Positions 33,784 through 41,440 of a stretch of DNA of 64,000 nucleotides are shown here, piece after piece. Each line of letters opens with the position of its first letter. Position 1 is the first letter of the stretch. A program made the position numbers and the translations under genes. The DNA is from Coriobacteriaceae bacterium. GTDB lineage: Bacteria; Actinomycetota; Coriobacteriia; Coriobacteriales; Coriobacteriaceae. The stretch is taken from NCBI GenBank assembly GCA_902835305.1, contig CADFMD010000001.1:203573-267572 (forward strand), written 5' to 3'. Under the pieces are notes generated by a model, which was given only the letters and a program-made list of their open reading frames with translations, searched no databases and was not told where the DNA came from.

Positions 33784-33910
33784 CGGGCGACGGGAATCGA
33801 ACCCGCCAGGGTGCGGAGCTGAGAAAATGCGTGAGCATTTTCCAGCGCAGCACGCAAGGGCCGAAGGCCCGCAGCGAAGCAAATCCTTGGACTTCCCGTC
33901 GCCCGCTCCA
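33784..33910. repeat. tRNA-Gly 3'-end fragments in inverted and direct orientation
   Basis: 33784-33805 is a perfect 22-bp inverted copy of tRNA-Gly bases 33696-33717 (T arm plus acceptor). 33893-33910 is a perfect 18-bp direct copy of 33705-33722, including the CCA. Between them are two hairpins, GAAAATGCGTGAGCATTTTC (about 33823-33842) and GGGCCGAAGGCCC (33868-33880). Direct repeats of a tRNA 3' end are typical attachment-site remnants. No integrase or cargo is present. Nothing else is recognisable in 33723-34030. Confidence 0.7.
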
Positions 33911-34030
33911 AGCTATATAATCGCAGGCCAATATGCTAATTTGGCTCGCGTTTATTTTTATACCGTCCGACCTCGCAGGGCAAATGAACCAGGAGCGTTT
34001 GTCCCGAATCGTAAGAAAGAAGTGATTTCC

Positions 34031-34867
34031 ATGGCACAGAGTAAGGCAGAATACCCCACCTCCGATTGCCTGGCGCCCGCCGCGATCGAGGCGAAGACCG
34101 AGGCCGCAGGCGTTACCAAGGCCAACCTGCCGGTCTCGAAGGCCTTTTTGCTCGCCATGTTCGCCGGCGCGTTCATCGCCTTCGGCGGCCTGTTCTTCAC
34201 GGTCTTTCTGAGCGATCCCACGCTTTGCTGGGGCGCCCAGCGCTTCGTGGGCGGTCTTGCTTTTTGCCTGGGACTGGTGCTCGTGCTCATTTGCGGCGCG
34301 GAACTGTTTACCGGCAACTCGCTTATGGTCTGCGCGCTTAAGAGCAAAAAGATCACGCTCGTCCAGATGCTCAAGGCTTGGGCTATTGTGTGGATCGGCA
34401 ACTTTGCTGGCGCCCTGTTCGTTGTCTTTTTGATTTACATGGCAGCCATTTACAAACTCAACGGCGAGGCCGTCGCCAACACCATGGTGAGTGTCGCCGC
34501 CGGTAAGGTTACGATCGGCGCCGTCACCATCTTCTTCCGCGGCATTCTGTGCAACATCTTTGTGTGCCTGGCCGTATGGATCGGTACCGCCGGCAAGACC
34601 GTGGTCGATAAGGTCGTGGGCATTCTGCTGCCCATTGCCGCCTTTGTGGCCTGCGGTTTTGAGCACTGCGTTGCCAACATGTACTTTTTGCCTATGGGCA
34701 TTTTGATGCACTCCTGCGGCTATGGAGCCGATGTCGCTGGCGCCGATGCCCTCAACGCTGCCGGGTTGGCGCTCAACCTTACGGTCGCCACGCTGGGCAA
34801 TATCGTGGGTGGCGCCCTGATCGTGGCGCTGGGCTACTGGTTTATCTACGCCAACAGGGAGGCCTAA
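34031..34867 (+). CDS. Formate/nitrite transporter family protein
   Basis: This 278-residue membrane protein of the FNT (FocA/NirC) family has about six helices. GGLAFCLGLVLVLICGAELFTGN and NIFVCLAVW, GFEHCVANMYFLP are the family signatures lining the anion pore. It would move formate, nitrite or hydrosulfide. Formate fits a selenium-dependent anaerobe with a Sec-containing formate dehydrogenase, but none is in the window. ATG 34031 has only a weak purine-rich ribosome binding site. Confidence 0.88.
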   Translation: MAQSKAEYPTSDCLAPAAIEAKTEAAGVTKANLPVSKAFLLAMFAGAFIAFGGLFFTVFLSDPTLCWGAQRFVGGLAFCLGLVLVLICGAELFTGNSLMVCALKSKKITLVQMLKAWAIVWIGNFAGALFVVFLIYMAAIYKLNGEAVANTMVSVAAGKVTIGAVTIFFRGILCNIFVCLAVWIGTAGKTVVDKVVGILLPIAAFVACGFEHCVANMYFLPMGILMHSCGYGADVAGADALNAAGLALNLTVATLGNIVGGALIVALGYWFIYANREA

Positions 34868-34892
34868 GGACCCAAGCCATAACCGACCAAAG

Positions 34893-34974
34893 AGGGACAG
34901 GTTTATTTGGCAGGTTTTGGACGAGGCGCTTCGACGTCTTGTCACGAGCTGCCATAATGGACCTGTCCCTTTTG
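34893..34974. other. Cruciform-like inverted repeat before selA
   Basis: AGGGACAGGT (34893-34902) pairs with ACCTGTCCCT (34961-34970), and inside it TGGCAG (34908-34913) pairs with CTGCCA (34949-34954). TTTT follows, so it may terminate the transporter transcript ahead of selA. Confidence 0.55.
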
Positions 34975-35051
34975 CGTGCGCGCCGGTATTTTTTTGCCCG
35001 ATGACGATCGCGGGGGACCAGCTTTTTATTGAACATGTCGAAAGGCTTTTC

Positions 35052-36509
35052 ATGAGCGACTGCGAATCCATGTCTGCCGAGGTGCGCGGCCGCCTGCGTT
35101 CCATTCCCGCCGTTCACGAGTTGCTTGCCGAGTGGCCGGTCATGAAGGCTGCTGGCGATGCAGGCGACACGATGGTACGCGAGGCGATTGACGCCGAGCT
35201 CGATGCCGAGCGCGCGGCGATTCGCTCCGGCGCCCCTGCAAGGAACAAGCGCGAGCTCGCCTTGGCAATTGAGCAGCGGACCCATCGCCTGTCGCTGCCG
35301 ACCCTGCGCCCTGCCGTCAACGCGACGGGCGTTGTGATTCACACCAATCTGGGCCGCGCTCCGCTCGCTCCCGCGGCGGTGCAGGCGGTGACCGATGTCG
35401 CCCGAGGCTACAGCACGCTTGAGTATGACGTCTCAATCTGCGCTCGCGGGGGCCGCAAGGAGCATGCCGCACGCCTGCTGCGCACGCTCACGGGGGCGCA
35501 GGACGCCTTGGTTGTCAACAACAATGCCGCCGCGGTGCTGCTGGTGCTTGCCGCGCACGCGGCTGGCAAAGAGGTCATCGTGAGCCGCGGCGAGCTTGTC
35601 GAGGTGGGCGGCAGCTTCCGCATCCCCGACATCATGGCGGCTTCGGGTGCCAAGCTTGTCGAGGTTGGCTCTACCAACCGCACACATCTGGACGATTATC
35701 GAAGCGCCATTACGCCCAACACGGCGATGATCTTGAAAGTTCATCCTTCTAATTACCGTATCGAGGGCTTCCACGAGGAGGTTTCCGCGGCGGAGCTTTC
35801 CGCGCTGGCGCATGAGCACGGGCTGTTGCTGTACGAGGATCAGGGCTCGGGCGCTTTGCTTGCAGACGGGGTGCTCGCCGATGCGGGGGAGAAGCCCGTG
35901 TCCGCCTCGCTTTGCGCTGGCGTTGACGTCGTCTCGTGCTCGGGTGACAAGCTGCTCGGCGCCTCGCAGGCAGGCATTATTCTCGGCAGCGCCCAGGCAA
36001 TCGCCGCCTGTGCCTCGCATCCTCTTATGCGCGCGCTTCGCCCTGGCAAGCTCACGCTTGCGGCGCTCGAGGCCACTTTGCGACTGTATGTGACCGGTCC
36101 CGATGCGGCGCATCGGGAGATCCCGGTACTCAACATGCTTTCCGGCGCGCCGGCTCCGCTCGAGCGCCAGGCCAAGCGCCTGCTCGACCGCATGCTGCGC
36201 AAGCTTCGCGAGGCTCAGTGCGAGGAGGCCGTGGAGCTGCAGGTTGTCGAGGGCGCCTCTACTCCCGGCGGCGGTTCGCTGCCGACCGTCGAGCTCCCAA
36301 CTTTTTGCGTTGCCGTTTGCCCCGTCGATGGGCGCCTGTCCGCCGATGGCCTAAAGCGCGCTATGGTACAGGAGCCCGATACGCCGGTCGTGACGCGCGT
36401 GCAGCATGGCCAGGTACTTTTTGACGTTCGCACGCTTTTGCACGATACCGACCTTGATCTGTGCGCGTCCGCGTTGGCCGATGCCGTGCGGGCGGGTTTG
36501 CATCGATGA
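35052..36509 (+). CDS. selA: L-seryl-tRNA(Sec) selenium transferase
   Basis: SelA converts seryl-tRNA-Sec to selenocysteinyl-tRNA-Sec using selenophosphate from SelD. The 485-residue protein has the family N-terminal tRNA-binding region, NATGVVIHTNLGRAPL, and the PLP Lys300 in SCSGDKLLGASQAG. GAAAGG precedes ATG 35052 by 7 bases; the frame open from 34917 is not preceded by a site. Its last bases overlap selB (ATGA). Confidence 0.95.
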   Translation: MSDCESMSAEVRGRLRSIPAVHELLAEWPVMKAAGDAGDTMVREAIDAELDAERAAIRSGAPARNKRELALAIEQRTHRLSLPTLRPAVNATGVVIHTNLGRAPLAPAAVQAVTDVARGYSTLEYDVSICARGGRKEHAARLLRTLTGAQDALVVNNNAAAVLLVLAAHAAGKEVIVSRGELVEVGGSFRIPDIMAASGAKLVEVGSTNRTHLDDYRSAITPNTAMILKVHPSNYRIEGFHEEVSAAELSALAHEHGLLLYEDQGSGALLADGVLADAGEKPVSASLCAGVDVVSCSGDKLLGASQAGIILGSAQAIAACASHPLMRALRPGKLTLAALEATLRLYVTGPDAAHREIPVLNMLSGAPAPLERQAKRLLDRMLRKLREAQCEEAVELQVVEGASTPGGGSLPTVELPTFCVAVCPVDGRLSADGLKRAMVQEPDTPVVTRVQHGQVLFDVRTLLHDTDLDLCASALADAVRAGLHR

Positions 36510-38476
36510 GTGCGCGCGAGTTTGTTGAATGTCCCGTTGTCGTTGGAACAGCAGGACACGTCGACCACGGAAAGTCGGCCCTTATCGAGGCGCTGACCGG
36601 CAAAAATCCCGACCGTCTGGAGGTCGAGCGACGCCGAGGCATGACTACGGAGCTCGGCTTTGGCGAGCTCGAGCTTCCCAGCGGCAAGCTTGTCGGCCTG
36701 GTCGACGTGCCCGGGCATGCGCACTACCTGCGCGCGATGGTACAGGGTGCCACCGGCGTGGACGTTGCGTTGCTGGTGGTTTCTGCCGTCGAGGGCGTGA
36801 TGCCGCAGACGCGAGAGCACGTGTACGTGTTGGAGCTGTTGGGCGTGAGGCACCTCGTGGTGGCGCTCACGATGCGCGATCTGGCCGATGACGAGACGGC
36901 GGAGCTCGCCGAGCTCGACGTGATGGACTTCCTCGGCGATACCGTCTTTGCCGATGCGCCCGTGGTGCCTGTTTCCTCGCGCACGGGCGTGGGCATCGAG
37001 GACGTTCGCCTTGCCCTCGATGCCGCCATCGACTCTTTCCTGGCCGATGCCGCATCCCGCCCGGTGCGCCCCGGTCTGGCCCCGCGCCTGCCCATCGACC
37101 GCTGCTTCACCATCAAGGGATCCGGGACGGTCGTCACGGGCACGCTTCACGATGCCCCCGTAGCGGTGGGCGACGAGCTCGTCTCATGTCCCGCGGGCGT
37201 GCGCTGCCGCGTGCGCGCGATTCAGGTGCATGGTGATACTCCTCGGGCGTTGCCCGGACAGCGCGCGGCGCTCAACATCGTGGGCGACGGTGCGGGCGAC
37301 CTTCCGCGTGGCGAGGTCCTCTGCGGGTCTGGTGCCGAGGGCTCGACGCTCAGGCTCATCGCCCGCTTCACGTATCTGGGGCGCGAGGGCACCAAGCCCG
37401 CGCCCTTCGAGTCCGGTACGCGCGTTCATGTGATGGTGGGCACGGCGGAGGTCCTCGGCCGAATCATGCTCATGGAGGGTGAGGGACACATTGAGGCTGG
37501 CGAGACCCGCATCGTGCAGGTCCGTCTGGAGGAGCGCCTTCCCGTGCGATCGGGCGACGGCCTCATTGTGCTCGCGTTCTCGCCGGTGGTGCTTATCGGC
37601 GGCGGTCGTGTTCTTCTTTCGCGGTGTCGCCGCTCGCGCGTCCTCTCCGCGGGCGAGTGCGCGCTGCTCGGGGCCCTGGATGCCGACGACCGCGCCGCCG
37701 CCGTTGCCGCATGGTTGGGGCTGCAGCGCCTGCCCGTGCCTGCCGCGGCCGCAGTCCGTGCTCTCGATCTTTCGGGTGCCGAGGCGGCTGCGCTCCTGCA
37801 CGGGGCGGTTTCCTCGGGTGACGCCGTGGCGCTTCGTGCCGAGCGCTCGACCGAGGAGCTCTATGCCGCCCCCGCTGTGCTCGATGCCGCCCTCGCCACG
37901 CTCTCCGTCGCGCTGGCCGCCATGCACGGGGCCGCGCCCAAGCAGACGGGTTTCACGCCGGGCGAGGTCGCGCATGCCGCCTGGCCGACAGCGGGCGAAG
38001 ACATCGCGTCCGCGCTCGTTCTCGAGGGCTGTGCGCGCGGCGTGTGCACCGTCGACGGTGCCGAGGTGTTCGACCCGCACTCTGCCGCTGCGGCGATACG
38101 TGTGGTGCGCGAGGCGAGCCAGCGCATCGTGGCCGCCCTCGACGAGGCGGGTCTCGGTGCGGCGACGCTGACCGAGGTGGGTGAGCGTCTGCAGCTCGAT
38201 CGCGACACCATGACGCGTGCCCTGCGCGAGCTTTCGCTCAACCGCGCGATCGTTAAGATCGAACGCGACGTTGCCTTGTCTGCCGCCGCCGAGGCCCATG
38301 CGCGTGAGGTCGTCGCCGCGGCTATCGAGGCCGACGGCGGCGCTGCCACGACGAGCGTGCTGCGCGAGGCCCTAGGCGTGTCACGCAAGCGCGCCATTAG
38401 CATCCTGGAACACCTGGATGCGATGCGTTTTACGACGTTCGACAAAGAGGCCGGCGGCCTCAGATCCCTGCGCTAG
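36506..38476 (+). CDS. selB: Selenocysteine-specific elongation factor
   Basis: SelB carries Sec-tRNA to UGA codons marked by a SECIS hairpin. The 656-residue protein has G1 GTAGHVDHGKS (residues 14-24), G2-region RRRGMTTELGF, and G3 DVPGH (67-71), three beta-barrel domains, then winged-helix repeats near the C-terminus (for example TLTEVGERLQLDRDTMTRAL and TTSVLREALGVSRKRAI). The base-specificity motif normally (N/T)KxD reads TMRD (residues 122-125), an unusual loss of Lys. It overlaps selA by 4 bp and precedes selC. Confidence 0.95.
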   Translation: MSAREFVECPVVVGTAGHVDHGKSALIEALTGKNPDRLEVERRRGMTTELGFGELELPSGKLVGLVDVPGHAHYLRAMVQGATGVDVALLVVSAVEGVMPQTREHVYVLELLGVRHLVVALTMRDLADDETAELAELDVMDFLGDTVFADAPVVPVSSRTGVGIEDVRLALDAAIDSFLADAASRPVRPGLAPRLPIDRCFTIKGSGTVVTGTLHDAPVAVGDELVSCPAGVRCRVRAIQVHGDTPRALPGQRAALNIVGDGAGDLPRGEVLCGSGAEGSTLRLIARFTYLGREGTKPAPFESGTRVHVMVGTAEVLGRIMLMEGEGHIEAGETRIVQVRLEERLPVRSGDGLIVLAFSPVVLIGGGRVLLSRCRRSRVLSAGECALLGALDADDRAAAVAAWLGLQRLPVPAAAAVRALDLSGAEAAALLHGAVSSGDAVALRAERSTEELYAAPAVLDAALATLSVALAAMHGAAPKQTGFTPGEVAHAAWPTAGEDIASALVLEGCARGVCTVDGAEVFDPHSAAAAIRVVREASQRIVAALDEAGLGAATLTEVGERLQLDRDTMTRALRELSLNRAIVKIERDVALSAAAEAHAREVVAAAIEADGGAATTSVLREALGVSRKRAISILEHLDAMRFTTFDKEAGGLRSLR

Positions 38477-38493
38477 GGCTCCGAATCGCCGTT

Positions 38494-38655
38494 CGCCACA
38501 AAACCGGCCTATCTACTACGTTTAAGTGACTACCCTCGACCATTTCAAAAACCGCAAAAACAAAACCGCAGGTAGATGACTTGCCGATGTTACGAAAAAG
38601 TGGGTATGGCTAACCCTTGCTGGTTAAACGTAGTAGATGGGCCGTTTTCGTGGCG
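38494..38655. repeat. 162-bp MITE-like element, family C copy 1
   Basis: The ends are long inverted repeats of about 32 bp with three mismatches, beginning CGCCAC and containing CTATCTACTACGTTT / AAACGTAGTAGAT. The interior repeats GGTAGATG once more. A second copy at 52750-52911 has exactly the same length and about 75-80% identity throughout. There is no open frame with a start. It ends 35 bp before selC. No clear target-site duplication is seen. Confidence 0.8.
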
Positions 38656-38690
38656 CGACACTGCGCGTTTGGTAAAATACCGCCACGTTT

Positions 38691-38788
38691 GGGAACGGAT
38701 GGGCTCCGGTGGGCCCCGCGGTCCTCAAAACCGTTGTGAGGCGTGCAAAACGTCTTGGATGTGTTCGATTCACATACGTTCCCGCCAA
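38691..38788 (+). tRNA. selC: tRNA-Sec (anticodon TCA)
   Basis: The 98-nt gene starts GGGAACG and ends CGTTCCCGCCA, giving discriminator G and encoded CCA as usual for tRNA-Sec. The D arm has the long 6-bp stem with 4-base loop (GGGCTC-CGGT-GGGCCC). The anticodon loop is CCTCAAA with TCA. A 6- to 7-bp variable arm (AGGCGT/ACGTCT) and T loop TTCGATT follow. The eighth acceptor pair is a mismatch and position 33 is C, not U. It lies 214 bp after selB; TAAAAT at 38673-38678 may be the -10 box. Confidence 0.88.
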
Positions 38789-38801
38789 CGCATCCTGCCA
38801 A

Positions 38802-38836
38802 CCACCACAAAGGTGCCTGTCCTCTTTGTGGTGGTA
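38802..38836 (+). terminator. Hairpin after selC
   Basis: ACCACCACAAAG (38802-38813) pairs perfectly with CTTTGTGGTGGT (38825-38836). There is no U-tract, so it may be a processing or repeat structure instead. The 213 bp from here to gdhA show no frame or tRNA that I can support. Confidence 0.45.
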
Positions 38837-39049
38837 TGGACCATGTGGACGAAACAGCTTCGAAACACGCGATTTGTACGTCGGGTGCTCAAAAACGCTT
38901 CTACCTGCATCGTAATCAAAACGAAACATCTGCTCGTCGGCTTATGCGAAATTTTCCCGCAACAGTGCGATATTATCCATAAACGATAAAGTTCGCGGCG
39001 CATGGGGTGCCGCGATCAACATTTTTCGTTTCCCATCATTGGAGGAAGC

Positions 39050-40405
39050 ATGAGCTACACGCAGAAAGTTCTCGACGAGCTCAAGGCCCGCTATCCCGAG
39101 CAGCCTGAGTTCATCCAGGCCGCGACCGAGATCCTCGGCACCATCCAGCCGGCGCTCGACGCCCATCCCGAGTACGAGGAGGCCGCCCTGCTTGAGCGCC
39201 TCGTCGAGCCCGAGCGCATCGTTATGTTCCGTGTCCCCTGGGTCGATGACCAGGGCAAGGTTCAGGTCAACCGCGGCTATCGTGTCGAGTTCAACTCTGC
39301 CATTGGACCCTACAAGGGCGGCCTGCGCTTTAACCCGACGGTCACCCTGGGCATGCTCAAGTTCCTGGGCCTGGAGCAGATCCTCAAGAACAGCCTGACC
39401 ACCCTTCCCATGGGCGGCGGCAAGGGCGGCTCCGACTTTGACCCCAAGGGCAAGTCCAACAACGAGATCATGCACTTCTGCCAGTCCTTCATGACCGAAC
39501 TCTATCGCCACATTGGCCCCAACACCGACGTTCCCGCCGGCGACCTGGGCGTTGGTGGCCGCGAGGTTGCCTACCTGTTCGGTCAGTACAAGCGCCTGAC
39601 CAACGAGTGGACCGGCGTCCTCACCGGCAAGGGCCTCTCCTTTGGAGGCTCGCTCGCCCGTACCGAGGCCACCGGCTACGGCCTGGTCTACTTTGTGGAC
39701 GAGTACCTCAAGAGCCGCGGCGACTCCTTCGAGGGCAAGAACGTCGTCGTTCACGGTTCCGGCAACGTTGCTATCTATGCCGTCCAGAAGGTCTCCCAGC
39801 TCGGCGGCAAGGTGCTTGCCTGCTCCGATACCCACGGCTGGGTCGAGGATCCCGACGGCATCGACTACTCCGTGCTCGAGCACGTCTACAACCAGAAGCG
39901 CTCCGGCCACGACAAGGGCGTCACGCTCGCCATGTACGTTGACGAGAAGCCCAACGCCGTGTGGCACGAGGGCGACGGCCGCGGCGTGTGGGAGCTGCCC
40001 TGCGACATCGCGCTGCCCTGCGCTCGCGAGAACACGCTGCTGCTCGAGGACGCCCAGGCGCTCGTCGCCAACGGCTGCAAGGTGGTCGGCGAGGGCGCAA
40101 ACATGCCCACGACCATCGAGGCCACGACTTACTTCCAGGAGAACGGCGTCGCCTTTATGCCTGGTAAGGCTGCCAACGCCGGTGGCGTGCTCGTGTCCGG
40201 CCTGGAAATGAGCCAGAACGCCGAGCACCTGTCCTGGACCTTCGAGGAGGTCGACGGCAAGCTCGAGCAGCTCATGCGCGGCATGTTCCACAACGTGGAC
40301 GACACCGCCAAGGAGTACGGCGAGGAGGGCAACTTCGTCATGGGCGCCAACATCGCCGGCTTCCTGAAGGTCGCCGACGCCATGCTCGCCCAGGGCGTCT
40401 GCTAA
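39050..40405 (+). CDS. gdhA: NADP-type glutamate dehydrogenase
   Basis: GdhA interconverts 2-oxoglutarate plus ammonia and glutamate. The 451-residue hexameric-type enzyme has GPYKGGLRFNP, the catalytic Lys region LPMGGGKGGSDFDPKGKS and GEGANMPTT. The start ATG 39050 follows GGAGG closely. Cofactor preference is inferred from similarity to the 450-residue NADP group. A terminator follows. Confidence 0.95.
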   Translation: MSYTQKVLDELKARYPEQPEFIQAATEILGTIQPALDAHPEYEEAALLERLVEPERIVMFRVPWVDDQGKVQVNRGYRVEFNSAIGPYKGGLRFNPTVTLGMLKFLGLEQILKNSLTTLPMGGGKGGSDFDPKGKSNNEIMHFCQSFMTELYRHIGPNTDVPAGDLGVGGREVAYLFGQYKRLTNEWTGVLTGKGLSFGGSLARTEATGYGLVYFVDEYLKSRGDSFEGKNVVVHGSGNVAIYAVQKVSQLGGKVLACSDTHGWVEDPDGIDYSVLEHVYNQKRSGHDKGVTLAMYVDEKPNAVWHEGDGRGVWELPCDIALPCARENTLLLEDAQALVANGCKVVGEGANMPTTIEATTYFQENGVAFMPGKAANAGGVLVSGLEMSQNAEHLSWTFEEVDGKLEQLMRGMFHNVDDTAKEYGEEGNFVMGANIAGFLKVADAMLAQGVC

Positions 40406-40430
40406 ATCCAGCTCGACATAGCAACTGATG

Positions 40431-40462
40431 AGGCTCCCAGCATTTGTGCCGGGAGCCTTTTT
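40431..40462 (+). terminator. Terminator of gdhA
   Basis: AGGCTCCC (40431-40438) pairs with GGGAGCCT (40451-40458), then TTTT. Confidence 0.85.
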
Positions 40463-40525
40463 CTATGGTGGTGAGGGCCGTGCGCCCTCGTTTGGTACAC
40501 TAGAGGACACTGGACAAGTGAAGAG

Positions 40526-41440
40526 ATGGGGGAGAACGTGCTCAAGTTCGGTACCTACGTCCGTGTTGGAAACGCGGCCGAAGCCTATGAGCTCTTGCAG
40601 AAAAACCGCAACAACAAGATTGTGGGCGGCGGCATCTGGATGCGCCTTGGTTCCCGTCGCGTGGCGACGGCGATTGACCTTTCGGCCTGCGGACTCGATC
40701 AGATCGAGGAGACCGAGACCGAGTTTCGCATCGGTGCCATGTGCACCCTGCGCCAGTTCGAGCGCCATGCCGAGCTCAACGCGCTCGTCAACAACGTATT
40801 TGAGTTTGCCGTTCACGACATCGTGGGCGTGCAGCTTCGCAATACCGCCACGGTGGGCGGCAGCATCTATGGCCGCTTTGGCTTCTCGGACGTTCTCTCG
40901 GCGTTCCTGGCGCTCGATTCGTATGTTGAGCTGACGGGCGCCGGCCGCGTGCCGCTCGCCGAGTTCGTCGACATGGGTTACGTGCGCGACGTGATCGAGC
41001 ACGTCGTGGTCGTTAAACACGATTACCGTGCGAGCTACGAGGCCGTGCGCAAGGCCGCGACCGACTTCCCCTCGTTGAACGTCACCGCCGCCTGGTGGAA
41101 CAACACTTGGCACGTCACCGTGGGCGCCCGCCCGCTGCGCGCGACCCTGCTGCAGGGCGTGGCGTGCGGCCTTACCAACGAGCAGCCTTCCGAGGACGAG
41201 CTTCGCGCCCTTGCTGCATCCGTGCGTGCCCTGAGCTACGGAACCAACCTGTGGGGCTCGGCCGACTACCGCCGTCGCATCTCTGCCCCGCTCGCCGTCC
41301 AGGCCGTGCGCCGCGCCGCCGGCATCGAGCTTTCGGCCGCGCTTGCCCGCGAGCTCGAGACCGTGCAGGTCCCTAAGTTTGCCACGGACGAGTATTCCTG
41401 CCGCCGCGTGCCCGGCGTCGATTCTAGCGAGGTGCGCTAA
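40526..41440 (+). CDS. FAD-binding subunit of a molybdenum hydroxylase (YgfM-like)
   Basis: This 304-residue protein has the xanthine dehydrogenase-type FAD domain (residues about 5-170), with KIVGGGIWM near residue 32 and a LRNTATVGGSIYGRF loop, followed by a CO-dehydrogenase flavoprotein C-terminal-like domain. It passes electrons from the iron-sulfur clusters of its partner to an acceptor. It ends exactly at the start of the partner gene (TAATG), so translation is coupled. ATG 40526 is chosen; GTG at 40538 with GGGGGAG before it is an alternative. Confidence 0.87.
   Translation: MGENVLKFGTYVRVGNAAEAYELLQKNRNNKIVGGGIWMRLGSRRVATAIDLSACGLDQIEETETEFRIGAMCTLRQFERHAELNALVNNVFEFAVHDIVGVQLRNTATVGGSIYGRFGFSDVLSAFLALDSYVELTGAGRVPLAEFVDMGYVRDVIEHVVVVKHDYRASYEAVRKAATDFPSLNVTAAWWNNTWHVTVGARPLRATLLQGVACGLTNEQPSEDELRALAASVRALSYGTNLWGSADYRRRISAPLAVQAVRRAAGIELSAALARELETVQVPKFATDEYSCRRVPGVDSSEVR

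Noticed and set aside
33743..34030. N-terminal extension of the formate/nitrite transporter or a gene in 33743-34030
   Set aside because: The frame runs through tRNA-derived fragments and has no ribosome binding site; the transporter starts properly at 34031.
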